Source: an uncultured Selenomonadales bacterium (lineage in GTDB: Bacteria > Bacillota > Negativicutes > DSM-1736 > Dendrosporobacteraceae). From it: DNA of 64,000 bases. The stretch spans positions 62,001-126,000 of the forward strand of contig CAMJML010000002.1 of the NCBI GenBank assembly GCA_946407015.1. Reading direction: 5' to 3'. The notes under the pieces were generated by a model that made no database searches, was not told the DNA's origin, and worked only from the letters and a program-made list of their open reading frames with translations. Position numbers and translations under genes: made by a program. The first letter of the stretch is position 1. Each line of letters starts with the position of its first letter. Below are positions 1-8,045 of the stretch, in pieces.

Positions 1-1050
1 ATTAGCTTTAGCAAACTCTAGGGCAATACGCTTGGTTTCAAGAATCTCCGAGGAACTACCTAGTATATCCGAAAAAATGTATTTCGCGGTAAATTTACGG
101 ACAAGTACTTCATGGCGGATCTTCGCCTCGGCTTCTTGAATGCGGCTGATATCCTGCAGGGTGATAAAAGCACCGATTGTTCTTTCATCAACAATAATGG
201 GGGCAATATTTATATTTAGCCAATTGTTGCCGCATTGCTGAACTTGAGACAATGCCTGTTTGCCATCAACAAGGCAGCTATCAATAATAGGAAGGTCAAT
301 CAGCTCACCAATTTCTTTTCCAATAGCGTCCTGGACAGGATATCTCAATAGTTGCCCGGCAGCTGAGTTAAAAACACGGATGATTTTGTCGCAACCGATA
401 CTTATAATACCCTCTAAGGCATGTTCAACAAGCACTTTGAACTTTTGTGCATTTTCTTTCTCGATTTTTCGGCCAAGAGATACTTTCTCCGCTTCTAACA
501 ATGCTGTTTTTATCGACATATCTCCCGAATGGAGGAGAAGGCATTTTATATTGTATGGCTGTGCTGATCTAACCGTGCTTTTTCCGCTAATCAATACATC
601 AAAATTATCATTGACTACTTTGTTTACTATAAAAGGGATATCTTCCTGCCTTTTCACACGGAAGACTGTCACATTAAAACCAAAAATTTCCGAAAGAGCT
701 TCCAAATCTGGCGCTATATTGCTAAATGCAATAAAAGCTACTTTCGGATTATTTAGACCGGAAATAGCTTTGGCTTCTTGAAACATAAACGCCAAATCCT
801 GTCCGGTTACGACTATGTTTATAACAGGTATCCGAATACCAGCGTCGGGAATAAGCTGAGCGGCTGCTCCTCTAGCGATTATAACATCAATTTCCTCATC
901 TTTGAGTTGCCGAGCAAGCTGTACCGCCTTTTTCAGCCTTGCATAATACATAATCACTTGATCTTGCATGCCCAATTCCTGCACAATAGCTTTGCTGTCA
1001 TGAAAGAGGCGTTTATCAGAAGCGATCAAGGCAATTTTTTGCAAGCGCAT
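1..1050 (-). CDS. Sigma-54-dependent activator, PrpR-N and PAS domains (partial)
   Basis: The C-terminal part lies outside the window; about 350 residues are visible. Reverse translation from ATG at 1050 (AAGGAG just upstream) gives an N-terminal PrpR-type sensor (about residues 5-175, with RGAAAQLI and VAFIAFSN) and a PAS domain (about 205-310, with ALEGIISIG and ending GAFITLQDIS). The start of the sigma-54 interaction AAA module follows (FSDILGSSSEI). PrpR-N domains sense small organic ligands and release the AAA ATPase to activate sigma-54 RNA polymerase. It is divergent from the 1279-4333 operon, whose promoter has a -24/-12 signature, so it is very probably that operon's activator. The AAA and HTH domains cannot be checked here. 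The ligand is unknown. Confidence 0.88.
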   Translation of the reverse strand, partial: MRLQKIALIASDKRLFHDSKAIVQELGMQDQVIMYYARLKKAVQLARQLKDEEIDVIIARGAAAQLIPDAGIRIPVINIVVTGQDLAFMFQEAKAISGLNNPKVAFIAFSNIAPDLEALSEIFGFNVTVFRVKRQEDIPFIVNKVVNDNFDVLISGKSTVRSAQPYNIKCLLLHSGDMSIKTALLEAEKVSLGRKIEKENAQKFKVLVEHALEGIISIGCDKIIRVFNSAAGQLLRYPVQDAIGKEIGELIDLPIIDSCLVDGKQALSQVQQCGNNWLNINIAPIIVDERTIGAFITLQDISRIQEAEAKIRHEVLVRKFTAKYIFSDILGSSSEILETKRIALEFAKAN

Positions 1051-1123
1051 CACTCCTTGTGTCAATTATTAAAAGAATTCAATGTTAAACTGTTAAAACC
1101 TTCATAAAAATTGACAAAAATTA

Positions 1124-1177
1124 CTACAAATGTCCTATCTGCAATACAAATGTAGCTATCGCCTGATACATTTGTAG
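1124..1177. promoter_or_regulatory. Probable enhancer sites of the divergent sigma-54 activator
   Basis: Three TACAAATGT-type words lie at 1125-1133, 1145-1154 and 1167-1176, the third inverted as TACATTTGTA. They are about 20-21 bp apart, i.e. two helical turns, and sit roughly 45-95 bp upstream of the -24/-12 promoter. That is the usual place for upstream activating sequences of bacterial enhancer-binding proteins. The assignment to the 1-1050 regulator is inferred from position. Confidence 0.6.
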
Positions 1178-1218
1178 AATTAATGGGGCAATCGTACCGA
1201 AAGTCAGCCCCTTCTAAA

Positions 1219-1236
1219 TTGGCATGAAAATTGCAA
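1219..1236 (+). promoter_or_regulatory. Sigma-54 (-24/-12) promoter
   Basis: TTGGCATGAAAATTGCAAA matches the sigma-54 consensus TGGCAYR-N4-TTGCW, with the invariant GG and GC 12 bp apart. It lies about 45 bp before the ATG at 1279 and next to a divergent sigma-54 activator. An in-frame TTG inside the -12 element could be mistaken for a start codon. The real start is 1279. Confidence 0.85.
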
Positions 1237-1278
1237 AAGATAAGGTTTGCGAAAGTGATAAATCATGGGGGGTATACA

Positions 1279-2733
1279 ATGAAACAAGTTTATGATGTAT
1301 TAATTATTGGAGCTGGCGTAGTTGGTAGTGCTATCGCCAGAGAGTTTTCTCGCTATATTTTGAAGATAGGAGTTTTGGAGAAAGAATTAGATGTCTGCTA
1401 TGAAACGAGCGGAAGAAATTCTGGAGTGCTGCACGGAGGGTTTACCTACAAACCGGGTTCTTTACGGGCCGAATGCAGCGTAGAAGGAAATGCGGAATTT
1501 GACAAAGTGGCGGAGGAATTAGATGTTCCGTTTAAAAGAACCGGTAAAGTAGTAGTGGGTTTTGATAAAAAAGATAGAGAAAGTCTTTTAAAATATAAAG
1601 CTATCGGAGAAGAGAACGGCGTGCCCGGTTTGGAGATCATCGATAAAGCCCGTTTGCAAGAATTGGATCCCAGTGCTGGTGGGGAATTTGCTATGTACTC
1701 GCCGACTACAGGCATTTTGAACCCTTTTATTTACAATGTAGCACTGGCGGAAAATGCCAAGGAAAATGGTGTGGATTTTTATTTCGATAATGAAGTCATC
1801 GCTATTGAACGAGACAACGACTTGTATAGAGTGGTAACAAAGAAAGCTGTATACCAAACGAGATGGGTTGTTAATAGCGCTGGACTAAATTCGGCTAAAA
1901 TCTCAAGTATGTTAGGTATTAATGGTTACATCATAGGCGGTTTTAAAGGAGAATATTTTATTTTAGATAAGAAGGCTGGGCAATTTATCAATATGCCAGT
2001 TTATCCCGCACCAGGTCCTACTGGTGGATTTGCTACTCATGCCACACCAACTGTTGATGGCAATGTTCTTATTGGACCTGACTCAGTTTTGGTAGATGAT
2101 CTTGTTGATTATGGAGCAACAGTATCCGCAATGGCGGGGTTGATTGCCGATGGGAGTAAGATGTTTAAACATGTTAAACCGGAATACTTTATCCGCAACT
2201 TTTCGGGTATTAGACCAAAGCGGATTGACAAAGAAACAGGCAAAGCACTCGACTTCGTACTGGAAGTCAGAGATGAAGCACCAAATACCATTAATCTAGT
2301 CGGTATTGAATCTCCCGGTTTAACAAGCGCTTTACCACTAGCTAGAAGAGCAGTCAAGATGTTTAGTGAAAAAGAACCTTTAGTTCCTAATGAAAATTTT
2401 TATCCTAAAAGAAAAGGGATTCTATGTTTCGCCAAACAAACAGATGAAATGAAAAAAACACTAATTGAAAAAGATCCAAACTATGGTGAAATTATTTGCC
2501 GTTGCGAAATGGTAACAAAGGCCGAAATCATTGAAGCTGTGCATAATTCCCTAGGCGTATGTACGGTGATGGGGATAAAAAATAGAACTCGTGCCATGAT
2601 GGGACGTTGCCAAGGAGGATACTGCGAGACAAGAATTGTCGAAATCATTAAACAAGAACTAAACAAAACAACAGAGCAAGTTTTGTACAAAAAGTCTGGA
2701 TCTAATATGTTTACAGGGACGGTGAGAAAGTAA
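1279..2733 (+). CDS. FAD-dependent oxidoreductase, GlpA-like with C-terminal BFD [2Fe-2S] domain
   Basis: 484 residues. The N-terminal Rossmann FAD motif IIGAGVVGSAIARE is followed by a DAO-type oxidoreductase domain (to about residue 370). A C-terminal BFD-like domain has four cysteines arranged CRC...C..GYC. This is the architecture of anaerobic glycerol-3-phosphate dehydrogenase subunit A and relatives that oxidise glycerol-3-phosphate or 2-hydroxy acids. ATG 1279 was chosen because GGGGGG precedes it and the -12 promoter element overlaps the upstream alternative. The stop overlaps the next start by one base (TAATG), so the genes are translationally coupled. The true substrate is unproven; control by sigma-54 and a PrpR-N sensor points to an inducible organic substrate. 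Confidence 0.85.
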   Translation: MKQVYDVLIIGAGVVGSAIAREFSRYILKIGVLEKELDVCYETSGRNSGVLHGGFTYKPGSLRAECSVEGNAEFDKVAEELDVPFKRTGKVVVGFDKKDRESLLKYKAIGEENGVPGLEIIDKARLQELDPSAGGEFAMYSPTTGILNPFIYNVALAENAKENGVDFYFDNEVIAIERDNDLYRVVTKKAVYQTRWVVNSAGLNSAKISSMLGINGYIIGGFKGEYFILDKKAGQFINMPVYPAPGPTGGFATHATPTVDGNVLIGPDSVLVDDLVDYGATVSAMAGLIADGSKMFKHVKPEYFIRNFSGIRPKRIDKETGKALDFVLEVRDEAPNTINLVGIESPGLTSALPLARRAVKMFSEKEPLVPNENFYPKRKGILCFAKQTDEMKKTLIEKDPNYGEIICRCEMVTKAEIIEAVHNSLGVCTVMGIKNRTRAMMGRCQGGYCETRIVEIIKQELNKTTEQVLYKKSGSNMFTGTVRK

Positions 2734-3968
2734 TGACAATTAAAAAAGACGTAGTGATTGTTGGCGGTGGTCCTGCCGGACTTGCAGCAGCGATATCGCT
2801 TTATAAGCAAGGCGTTGAGGATATAGTTATCATTGAGAGAGAAAAACAGTTGGGTGGAATTTTGCGACAATGCATTCATGACGGATTTGGTCTTACAAGG
2901 TTTAAACAGACCTTAAGCGGCCCTGAATATTCACAAAAGTTCATTGATCTAGTAAAAGAGCTGAAAATAGAATGCGTTACCGATGCTACGGTAATTGAAA
3001 TTACTCCAGAAAAAAAGGTTGTCGCTATCTCAAAACTAGGACTCTTGGTGTACCAGGCAAAAGCAATAGTACTCGCTATGGGATGCCGAGAAAGAACAAG
3101 AGGAGCTATCAGCATTCCTGGTTCTAGGCCTGCCGGTATATATAGTGCTGGTGTTGCGCAGTCCTATATCAACCTTTATAACACTATGGTGGGCCAGGAA
3201 GTAGTAATCCTTGGTTCTGGTGATATTGGCATGATCATGGCCAGGAGAATGACACTCGAGGGAGCAAAAGTAAAGGCTGTATTCGAAATTCAGCCTTATC
3301 CCAGCGGTTTGCCGCGCAATATCGAGCAATGTTTGAATGACTACAATATTCCGTTGTATCTAAGCCATACTGTTACAAACATAAAAGGCCATTCCCGCCT
3401 TGAAGGCGTGACAGTCGCGAAAGTAGACGAACACTTACATCCAATTTCCGGAACAGAGCGCGACTATGCCTGCGATACATTAATACTATCAGTAGGATTA
3501 ATACCAGAAAATGAACTATCCATGGGTTGCGGTATTAAACTTGATGGCAGGACCAAAGGCCCACTTGTAGATGATTATTATCAAACAAATATAGCTGGTA
3601 TATTTGCTGCCGGCAATGTCCTGCAAGTACATGATTTAGTAGATTTTGTTTCGGCAGAAGCCGAAGCGCTTGCTGCCTCAGTCGTAGAGTACATAAAGAA
3701 ATGTCGATTGACCCCTGCAGCAATAAATATTATTGCTGACGCGGATATCGGCTATACCGTCCCGCAAAAAGTCAGTGGCGAAAAAGATTTTCAGATCTCT
3801 TTACGCGTGAAAAGACCTCTGAAAAATTGCGAAATCAGTGTCATCCAGGCCGGAACTGCAATTAAATCGATTAAATTACAAAAAGCAATTCCTGCCGAAA
3901 TGATTAAAATAAGACTAACCAAGTCCGATTTAATATCGATAGACGACTTGAAGGTGGTGGTAAAATGA
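2733..3968 (+). CDS. FAD/NAD(P)-dependent oxidoreductase (GlpB/NoxA-like)
   Basis: 411 residues, pyridine nucleotide-disulfide oxidoreductase fold. It has an N-terminal FAD motif VIVGGGPAGLAAA, a second dinucleotide site VILGSGDIGMIMARR near residue 155, and a C-terminal FAD motif GIFAAGNVLQVHDLVD. It lacks the CxxxxC redox-active disulfide of glutathione-reductase types and has an isolated LRQCIHDGFG near residue 45. In anaerobes this protein usually sits between a GlpA-like subunit and a DUF1667 protein, as it does here. It probably passes electrons from the GlpA-like subunit to a carrier. It overlaps the next gene by four bases (ATGA). Confidence 0.85.
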   Translation: MTIKKDVVIVGGGPAGLAAAISLYKQGVEDIVIIEREKQLGGILRQCIHDGFGLTRFKQTLSGPEYSQKFIDLVKELKIECVTDATVIEITPEKKVVAISKLGLLVYQAKAIVLAMGCRERTRGAISIPGSRPAGIYSAGVAQSYINLYNTMVGQEVVILGSGDIGMIMARRMTLEGAKVKAVFEIQPYPSGLPRNIEQCLNDYNIPLYLSHTVTNIKGHSRLEGVTVAKVDEHLHPISGTERDYACDTLILSVGLIPENELSMGCGIKLDGRTKGPLVDDYYQTNIAGIFAAGNVLQVHDLVDFVSAEAEALAASVVEYIKKCRLTPAAINIIADADIGYTVPQKVSGEKDFQISLRVKRPLKNCEISVIQAGTAIKSIKLQKAIPAEMIKIRLTKSDLISIDDLKVVVK

Positions 3969-4333
3969 AGAAGATTTTTACCTGTATAATATGTCCTAAC
4001 GGCTGTGAGATAACCGCGGAAGTAGAAGGACAAGAGCTAGTTTCTTGTTTTGGATCACTCTGTAAACGAGGTGAAAAATATGTTAAGCAGGAACTGTATG
4101 ATCCTCGTCGGAATGTTGCCACATCTGTACTAGTGGAAAACGGTGATGCGTTACTTGTAAGTGTACGACTCACCAATGCGGTTCCAAAGGCCAAAATATT
4201 TGACGTAATGAATGAAATTAAAAAGGTGCACTTGATAGCACCAGTAATTATCGGACAGGTTATAATAAGAAACGTACTGGATCTTAACAGTGATGTTATT
4301 GCTACACGCAAAGTAGCTGTTAAGAGCAAGTGA
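3965..4333 (+). CDS. DUF1667 family cysteine-rich protein
   Basis: 122 residues. The N-terminal cysteines (CIICPNGCEI then SCFGSLCKRG) form the CxxC...C...C pattern of DUF1667, probably ligating an Fe-S cluster or zinc. It is the third gene of the operon and overlaps its predecessor. The family nearly always accompanies GlpA-like and NoxA-like flavoproteins and is thought to be an electron-transfer subunit; no member is well characterised to my knowledge. The family match is strong, the function is inferred. Confidence 0.82.
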   Translation: MKKIFTCIICPNGCEITAEVEGQELVSCFGSLCKRGEKYVKQELYDPRRNVATSVLVENGDALLVSVRLTNAVPKAKIFDVMNEIKKVHLIAPVIIGQVIIRNVLDLNSDVIATRKVAVKSK

Positions 4334-4701
4334 AATCGCGCTCATTACCAAAGCAATTGTGGATTATGTAAAACTAAAATGCTAACCCGTTCGTTATTCC
4401 AGCTACGGAAAGTCACGGAGGAGCCAATGCTCAAGGTCAACTGGAAGTTTTAGCTAGTTATAATATTACGGAATCAAGCATGGGCTGTCCAATTAAAGCA
4501 TCTATGGATACCGTTTTGCTAGGCTATTCGGAATTGGGAGCACCTGCTTATTTTGATAAAATAGCTTATGAATCAGACGGAGTCATTGTCTCGTGCCGGT
4601 TAAGCTGTATATATGCTAAAACTCGTCAGTCACAAATATTATACGGATTGTCAAAATGGAGGCATCTTTTCAATGCAACTAATGATGTCTTCGTATTGTG
4701 A
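4334..4701 (+). pseudogene. Remnant of a LarA-like (DUF2088) gene
   Basis: Immediately after the operon a decayed reading frame resembles the N-terminal part of DUF2088/lactate racemase-like proteins. One frame gives EIALITKAIVDYV (about 4335-4370). After a frameshift, the frame from 4384 gives NPFVIPATESHGGANAQGQ, VLASYNITESSMG and APAYFDKIAYESDGVIV. Beyond about 4600 the match is lost and the frame stops at 4701. The rest of the protein (normally over 400 residues) is missing. It may once have been the fourth gene of the sigma-54 operon. Confidence in the family is fair; confidence that it is inactive is high. Confidence 0.7.
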
Positions 4702-5111
4702 TTTGGACGTGATTGGTTATCCTGGATCTTACGGATAAGCCTCAGTGGGGATTTGAAAACGTATTTTACTCCTGGACTAGACTTCCTCAAGGTGTTATTG
4801 ATGGTTTTCCCTATCCATAATGTAGGTAATTTCCTAAGTTAGCTCAGTTATCAACTTTATTTTAAAACAAAAAATACCATAGTGCGGAAAACCTGCCTGA
4901 TTACTACATCTTTGGTTATCGACTTTGTTTATAAGAACACGTTTTTGTTTATGAAAAATAAAGTTGGCAACGAAAATAAAGTCGTCAAAATGTAAATAAA
5001 AGAAAAATGCCCTGCCTTCTCAGTGGTGGGGCATTTGTTTGTTTAATTTGCCATGCATTTGACAAATGGCTTTTTGGAAAACTAAAAATAAAATCAAAGG
5101 AGGTTGATAGT
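4702..5111. other. Non-coding stretch
   Basis: AT-rich sequence between the LarA-like remnant and the repeat protein. No supported gene. It contains one terminator-like hairpin (5004-5041) and, close to 5112, the ribosome site AGGAGG. Any promoter for the repeat protein must lie here or inside the hairpin region, but I cannot name one with confidence. Confidence 0.5.
5004..5041. terminator. Hairpin, probable terminator
   Basis: AAATGCCCTGCC and GGTGGGGCATTT form a 12-bp stem with one mismatch, followed by TGTTTGTTT. It may end read-through from the upstream operon or act in the leader of the repeat protein. Confidence 0.5.
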
Positions 5112-5879
5112 ATGGAAAGAAAAACAGCTAGACGAAAAATGGCTCGTGGAAAATATAAAAAATATGTTGCTGCTTTAGCAGGTGCTGCTATTATGACAGG
5201 TGCTGCAGGTACTGCACTTCCAGCTACAACATTTGCTGCTGCAAATCCTAATGTTCAGCCTATAAAAATCGCGCAAACAGTAACCGACACTTCCAAGGCA
5301 AGTGCCACCTATGATACCAGATATAATAATGGTTCGACATATAGCACAAAATATAACAGCGGTTCTAGTTATGATACTCGGTATAATGGCAATCGTAATC
5401 ATAATGTTACTAGAGCAAACAATAATGCCACTTATGCTCCCAGACATAATACGAGTGCCAGCTATGATACCCGAGATAATAGTGTTACTCATAAAAATAG
5501 CCCTACTAGAGGCACTTATGCTAGCGCTAGCTATGACACCCGCTATGATGGCCATGGAAGTAAATATGATACGAGATATCACAACAGAGACGGTAAATAC
5601 GACACCCGGTATAATCATAGAAATACCTATTATGAATACGGCAATTACCAGTTAAGCCCTGTAGCTTTTGCTAAAGATTATGCAGCCAGATACGGATTTG
5701 ACGCAAGTCGTGATACTTTTTCGCTTCTTAATCAATCGCGTGATCATGCCACCGTTCAAGTGACAAAACATGATACCAATCAACGCTTTAGAATAGATCT
5801 TGCGAGAAGCCAAAACGGTGGTTGGAATATTACGGGAGTCCGTGAACTAGGCACTGCCTACGCAGGAACGTATCGTTAA
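5112..5879 (+). CDS. Secreted protein with YDTR repeats (unknown function)
   Basis: 255 residues from ATG 5112 (AGGAGG upstream); longer upstream frames lack a ribosome site and run through the hairpin. A twin-basic N-terminus plus a hydrophobic, Ala-rich stretch ending PATTFAAA looks like a signal peptide. Residues about 60-175 hold degenerate 10-16 residue repeats: six copies of YDTR (mostly YDTRYN) plus variants such as YSTKYN and YAPRHN, rich in Asn, Tyr, Arg and Ser. The C-terminal 75 residues (from YQLSPVAFAKDYA) look like a small folded domain. No family recognised. A cell-surface or polysaccharide-binding role is only a guess. It is monocistronic and followed by a strong terminator. 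Confidence 0.75.
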   Translation: MERKTARRKMARGKYKKYVAALAGAAIMTGAAGTALPATTFAAANPNVQPIKIAQTVTDTSKASATYDTRYNNGSTYSTKYNSGSSYDTRYNGNRNHNVTRANNNATYAPRHNTSASYDTRDNSVTHKNSPTRGTYASASYDTRYDGHGSKYDTRYHNRDGKYDTRYNHRNTYYEYGNYQLSPVAFAKDYAARYGFDASRDTFSLLNQSRDHATVQVTKHDTNQRFRIDLARSQNGGWNITGVRELGTAYAGTYR

Positions 5880-5905
5880 AATTGATAACGGAGATTGATA
5901 ATGTT

Positions 5906-5941
5906 AAAGGGCTGCTTCAAAAAATGAAGCAGCCCTTTTTT
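5906..5941. terminator. Rho-independent terminator
   Basis: AAAGGGCTGCTT / AAGCAGCCCTTTTTT hairpin with a T-run, between convergent genes (repeat protein and Mrp ATPase). It is symmetric enough to serve both strands. Confidence 0.9.
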
Positions 5942-5958
5942 CGTGTGGGATACCGATA

Positions 5959-6810
5959 CTATTCTATAAGCTGATTGGCCTCAATAATAGCGGTATTTTC
6001 ACCTTGTAGTTTTTGATTGATAATCATTTTTACAATACCTTGCACTGCTTGTTGAACATTAATGCTTAGGCTCTTTGATGTGTCTCCTAAATCCCCAGAT
6101 GAGACGATGGCAGGGTCAATAGGTAAACGACCTAGAAATGGAATTCCTGATTCTAGTGCGGTTTTCTCTCCACCACCCGATTTAAAGATTTCATGCACAG
6201 TTCCGCACGATGGACAGACAAATCCACTCATATTTTCTACAACTCCAACTACATCTAAGTTGATTTTTTTACAGAACTGAATTGATTTGCGTACGTCAGC
6301 GAGCGCAATCGCCTGAGGGGTTGTGACAATAAGTGCCTTGCAATCAGGGACAATTTGTGAAATCGTGAGATGTTCCTCCCCAGTGCCGGGCGGGCTGTCA
6401 ATAATAAGATAATCTAAGTCTCCCCAGTGTACATCGGCTAGAAATTGCTGAACAACATCTTTCTTAGCTGAATCGCGCAACATTACCGGTTGATCTGGTT
6501 GCTCAAGTAATCCTTGACTGGAGAAGATTTTTAGGTTGTTATTGTAATGGAGCGGAATTGCTGTAGCACCAATATTTTTATGTTTATGATCAGCTAGACC
6601 AAGCATACCTGGAACACTTGGGCAATTTAAATCAATGTCAAGTAAGCCAACCTTGTAACCATAATGACTTAAACTAACGGCGAGATTGGTAGCAATCATA
6701 CTTTTACCAACACCGCCTTTGCCACTCATAATTAAGAATGTGTGTTTTACATTTTCAAGTAAAGAGCTTATTTTTTCACTTTGCTTCTTAGGTTGCATTC
6801 TTTCACACAT
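5959..6810 (-). CDS. Mrp/NBP35-family P-loop ATPase
   Basis: 283 residues. It has the deviant Walker A MSGKGGVGKS near residue 30, a SPPGTGEEHL segment and the family CPSC motif (GFVCPSCGTVHEIF), where NBP35/ApbC proteins bind a transferable Fe-S cluster. This is the solo version: the NifX domain carried by its paralogue at 8046-9251 is absent. It is likely a cluster scaffold or carrier. It is separated from the upstream MBL gene by a terminator and has its own inverted repeat upstream (6861-6904). Start 6810 follows AAGGAG at about 11 nt. Confidence 0.9.
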   Translation of the reverse strand: MCERMQPKKQSEKISSLLENVKHTFLIMSGKGGVGKSMIATNLAVSLSHYGYKVGLLDIDLNCPSVPGMLGLADHKHKNIGATAIPLHYNNNLKIFSSQGLLEQPDQPVMLRDSAKKDVVQQFLADVHWGDLDYLIIDSPPGTGEEHLTISQIVPDCKALIVTTPQAIALADVRKSIQFCKKINLDVVGVVENMSGFVCPSCGTVHEIFKSGGGEKTALESGIPFLGRLPIDPAIVSSGDLGDTSKSLSINVQQAVQGIVKMIINQKLQGENTAIIEANQLIE

Positions 6811-6860
6811 CGTTGAATCATCTCCTTACTAATGCTCAGAATAAATACTGGTTTTTTCGT

Positions 6861-6904
6861 AACTAATTATGGCAAATAGTGATACTAGTTTCCCATAATT
6901 AGTT
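6861..6904. promoter_or_regulatory. Inverted repeat upstream of the solo Mrp gene
   Basis: AACTAATTATGG (6861-6872) and its exact complement CCATAATTAGTT (6893-6904) lie about 50-95 bp upstream of the Mrp start, with a 20-nt spacer. The half-site ACTAATTATG also forms the outer arms of the palindrome in front of the IscU-type gene (12459-12492), but there with a 10-bp core. It could be an operator for the same or a related regulator. A structural RNA hairpin is the alternative. Confidence 0.5.
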
Positions 6905-7027
6905 CTGTTAATCAAAAAAGTCTCAATAATTTCTACCAATCCCGAACTGATTGGCAATTTCATATAATATTTCCTAAAACTTTAGGAAGCATACTTTTAA
7001 CTTTAAAAATTGCTTATTATAGTCCAA

Positions 7028-7068
7028 AAAGATTAGGCGGTTGAGAATAACTCAACCGCCTAATCTTT
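7028..7068 (-). terminator. Rho-independent terminator of the metal-cluster operon
   Basis: Long perfect stem (GATTAGGCGGTTGAG / CTCAACCGCCTAATC) overlapping the stop of the MBL gene, with a T-run on the minus strand. It marks the end of the operon that begins at 11987. Confidence 0.85.
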
Positions 7069-7894
7069 ATATTGGGAACTCGAGAGTAAGGCCAACTGAA
7101 ACTTCGTGAAGATTTCCTAACTGAGCCAAGTAAATTCGGGAGGACAGGTCCGTACAGTGACACGCGTACAGTTTTTGGACATTAGTTTTGGTGAAATAGT
7201 CGAGGGTACCAATTAATTGTTCAGATGAAGGATTACGTAAGTGAAGCCCACCTATAATTGTATGGATGCGATCATCTTTACATATTACTTTAGCTTGCTC
7301 AACAATATTGCAGATCCCCGAATGGGAGCACCCTGTGATAATGACCAGTCCTTGGCTGGACTTATAGGCAAGCGCCGTATCATCGTGCATAAAGTCATCT
7401 CTTATGCCGTTTTTCGTAATCATTTGGCCGATCGTATGCGTGCCTTCATACGTGAATTTACGTTCTATTTCACCTAAAAAAACAAGCCGATCGGTAAGCC
7501 ATACCGGGACAGTGCTTTTAGAGAGGATAGAAAATTCCCCAAGGTCTTCTTCGGACATATTTAACCCTAAATCCTTATTTTCTTTTATACGATGATTAAA
7601 AGCTAAAGGATGAGCTAATAGTACTGGCATAGAACATCTGAGCGAACTATTCTTGTCATTTTGCAAAAGATAGTTAAGCCCCCAGCTATGGTCGTGGTGT
7701 CCATGAGATAATACGATGTAGTTGACATCGAATACATTTATATCCAGAAACTTAGCATTTTCTAAGAACAAAGAGGACTCTCCCGTATCAAATAGAATTT
7801 TAGTTTCCCTGTCTTCTATATAGAAAGATAACCCGGCTTCAGCTTTCAAGTTTTGTCTGTTCGTTGTATTGTCGACCAGAACAGTCAGTTGCAT
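7067..7894 (-). CDS. MBL-fold metallo-hydrolase (COG1237 type)
   Basis: 275 residues. It has the metallo-beta-lactamase signature HGHHDHSWG near residue 65, a later GCSHSGI motif and a GGLHL segment. The cofactor is normally two Zn or Fe ions. COG1237 proteins commonly accompany NifX/Mrp genes in anaerobes, with no firm reaction assigned. It is the last gene of the proposed operon, 150 bp downstream of the Mrp-NifX fusion. Confidence is good for the family and low for the role. Confidence 0.88.
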   Translation of the reverse strand: MQLTVLVDNTTNRQNLKAEAGLSFYIEDRETKILFDTGESSLFLENAKFLDINVFDVNYIVLSHGHHDHSWGLNYLLQNDKNSSLRCSMPVLLAHPLAFNHRIKENKDLGLNMSEEDLGEFSILSKSTVPVWLTDRLVFLGEIERKFTYEGTHTIGQMITKNGIRDDFMHDDTALAYKSSQGLVIITGCSHSGICNIVEQAKVICKDDRIHTIIGGLHLRNPSSEQLIGTLDYFTKTNVQKLYACHCTDLSSRIYLAQLGNLHEVSVGLTLEFPI

Positions 7895-8045
7895 ATCATC
7901 AAGACCTCCGTATGATCATCTATTTAGGGATTAATAAATGTAATTATCCGGTGTTTGTTAAATTAATTTTTGCGATATGCAATTCCTTCATCGGTAGGTG
8001 TGAAGAATTTTTACTTTACTCTTTCGTAAAGCTAAAGGAGCGGTT

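Noticed and set aside
260-781. Plus-strand open frame of 173 codons
   Set aside because: It mirrors the PrpR-N/PAS regulator on the minus strand, whose motifs are clear; no ribosome site or family match on the plus strand.
1231-1278. TTG start 16 codons before the GlpA-like ATG
   Set aside because: The TTG is part of the sigma-54 -12 element and would precede or coincide with the transcription start.
5175-5655. Open frames on both strands across the YDTR repeat region (Met/Ile-rich translations)
   Set aside because: By-products of the repeat codons; the signal peptide, repeats and ribosome site support only the frame starting at 5112.
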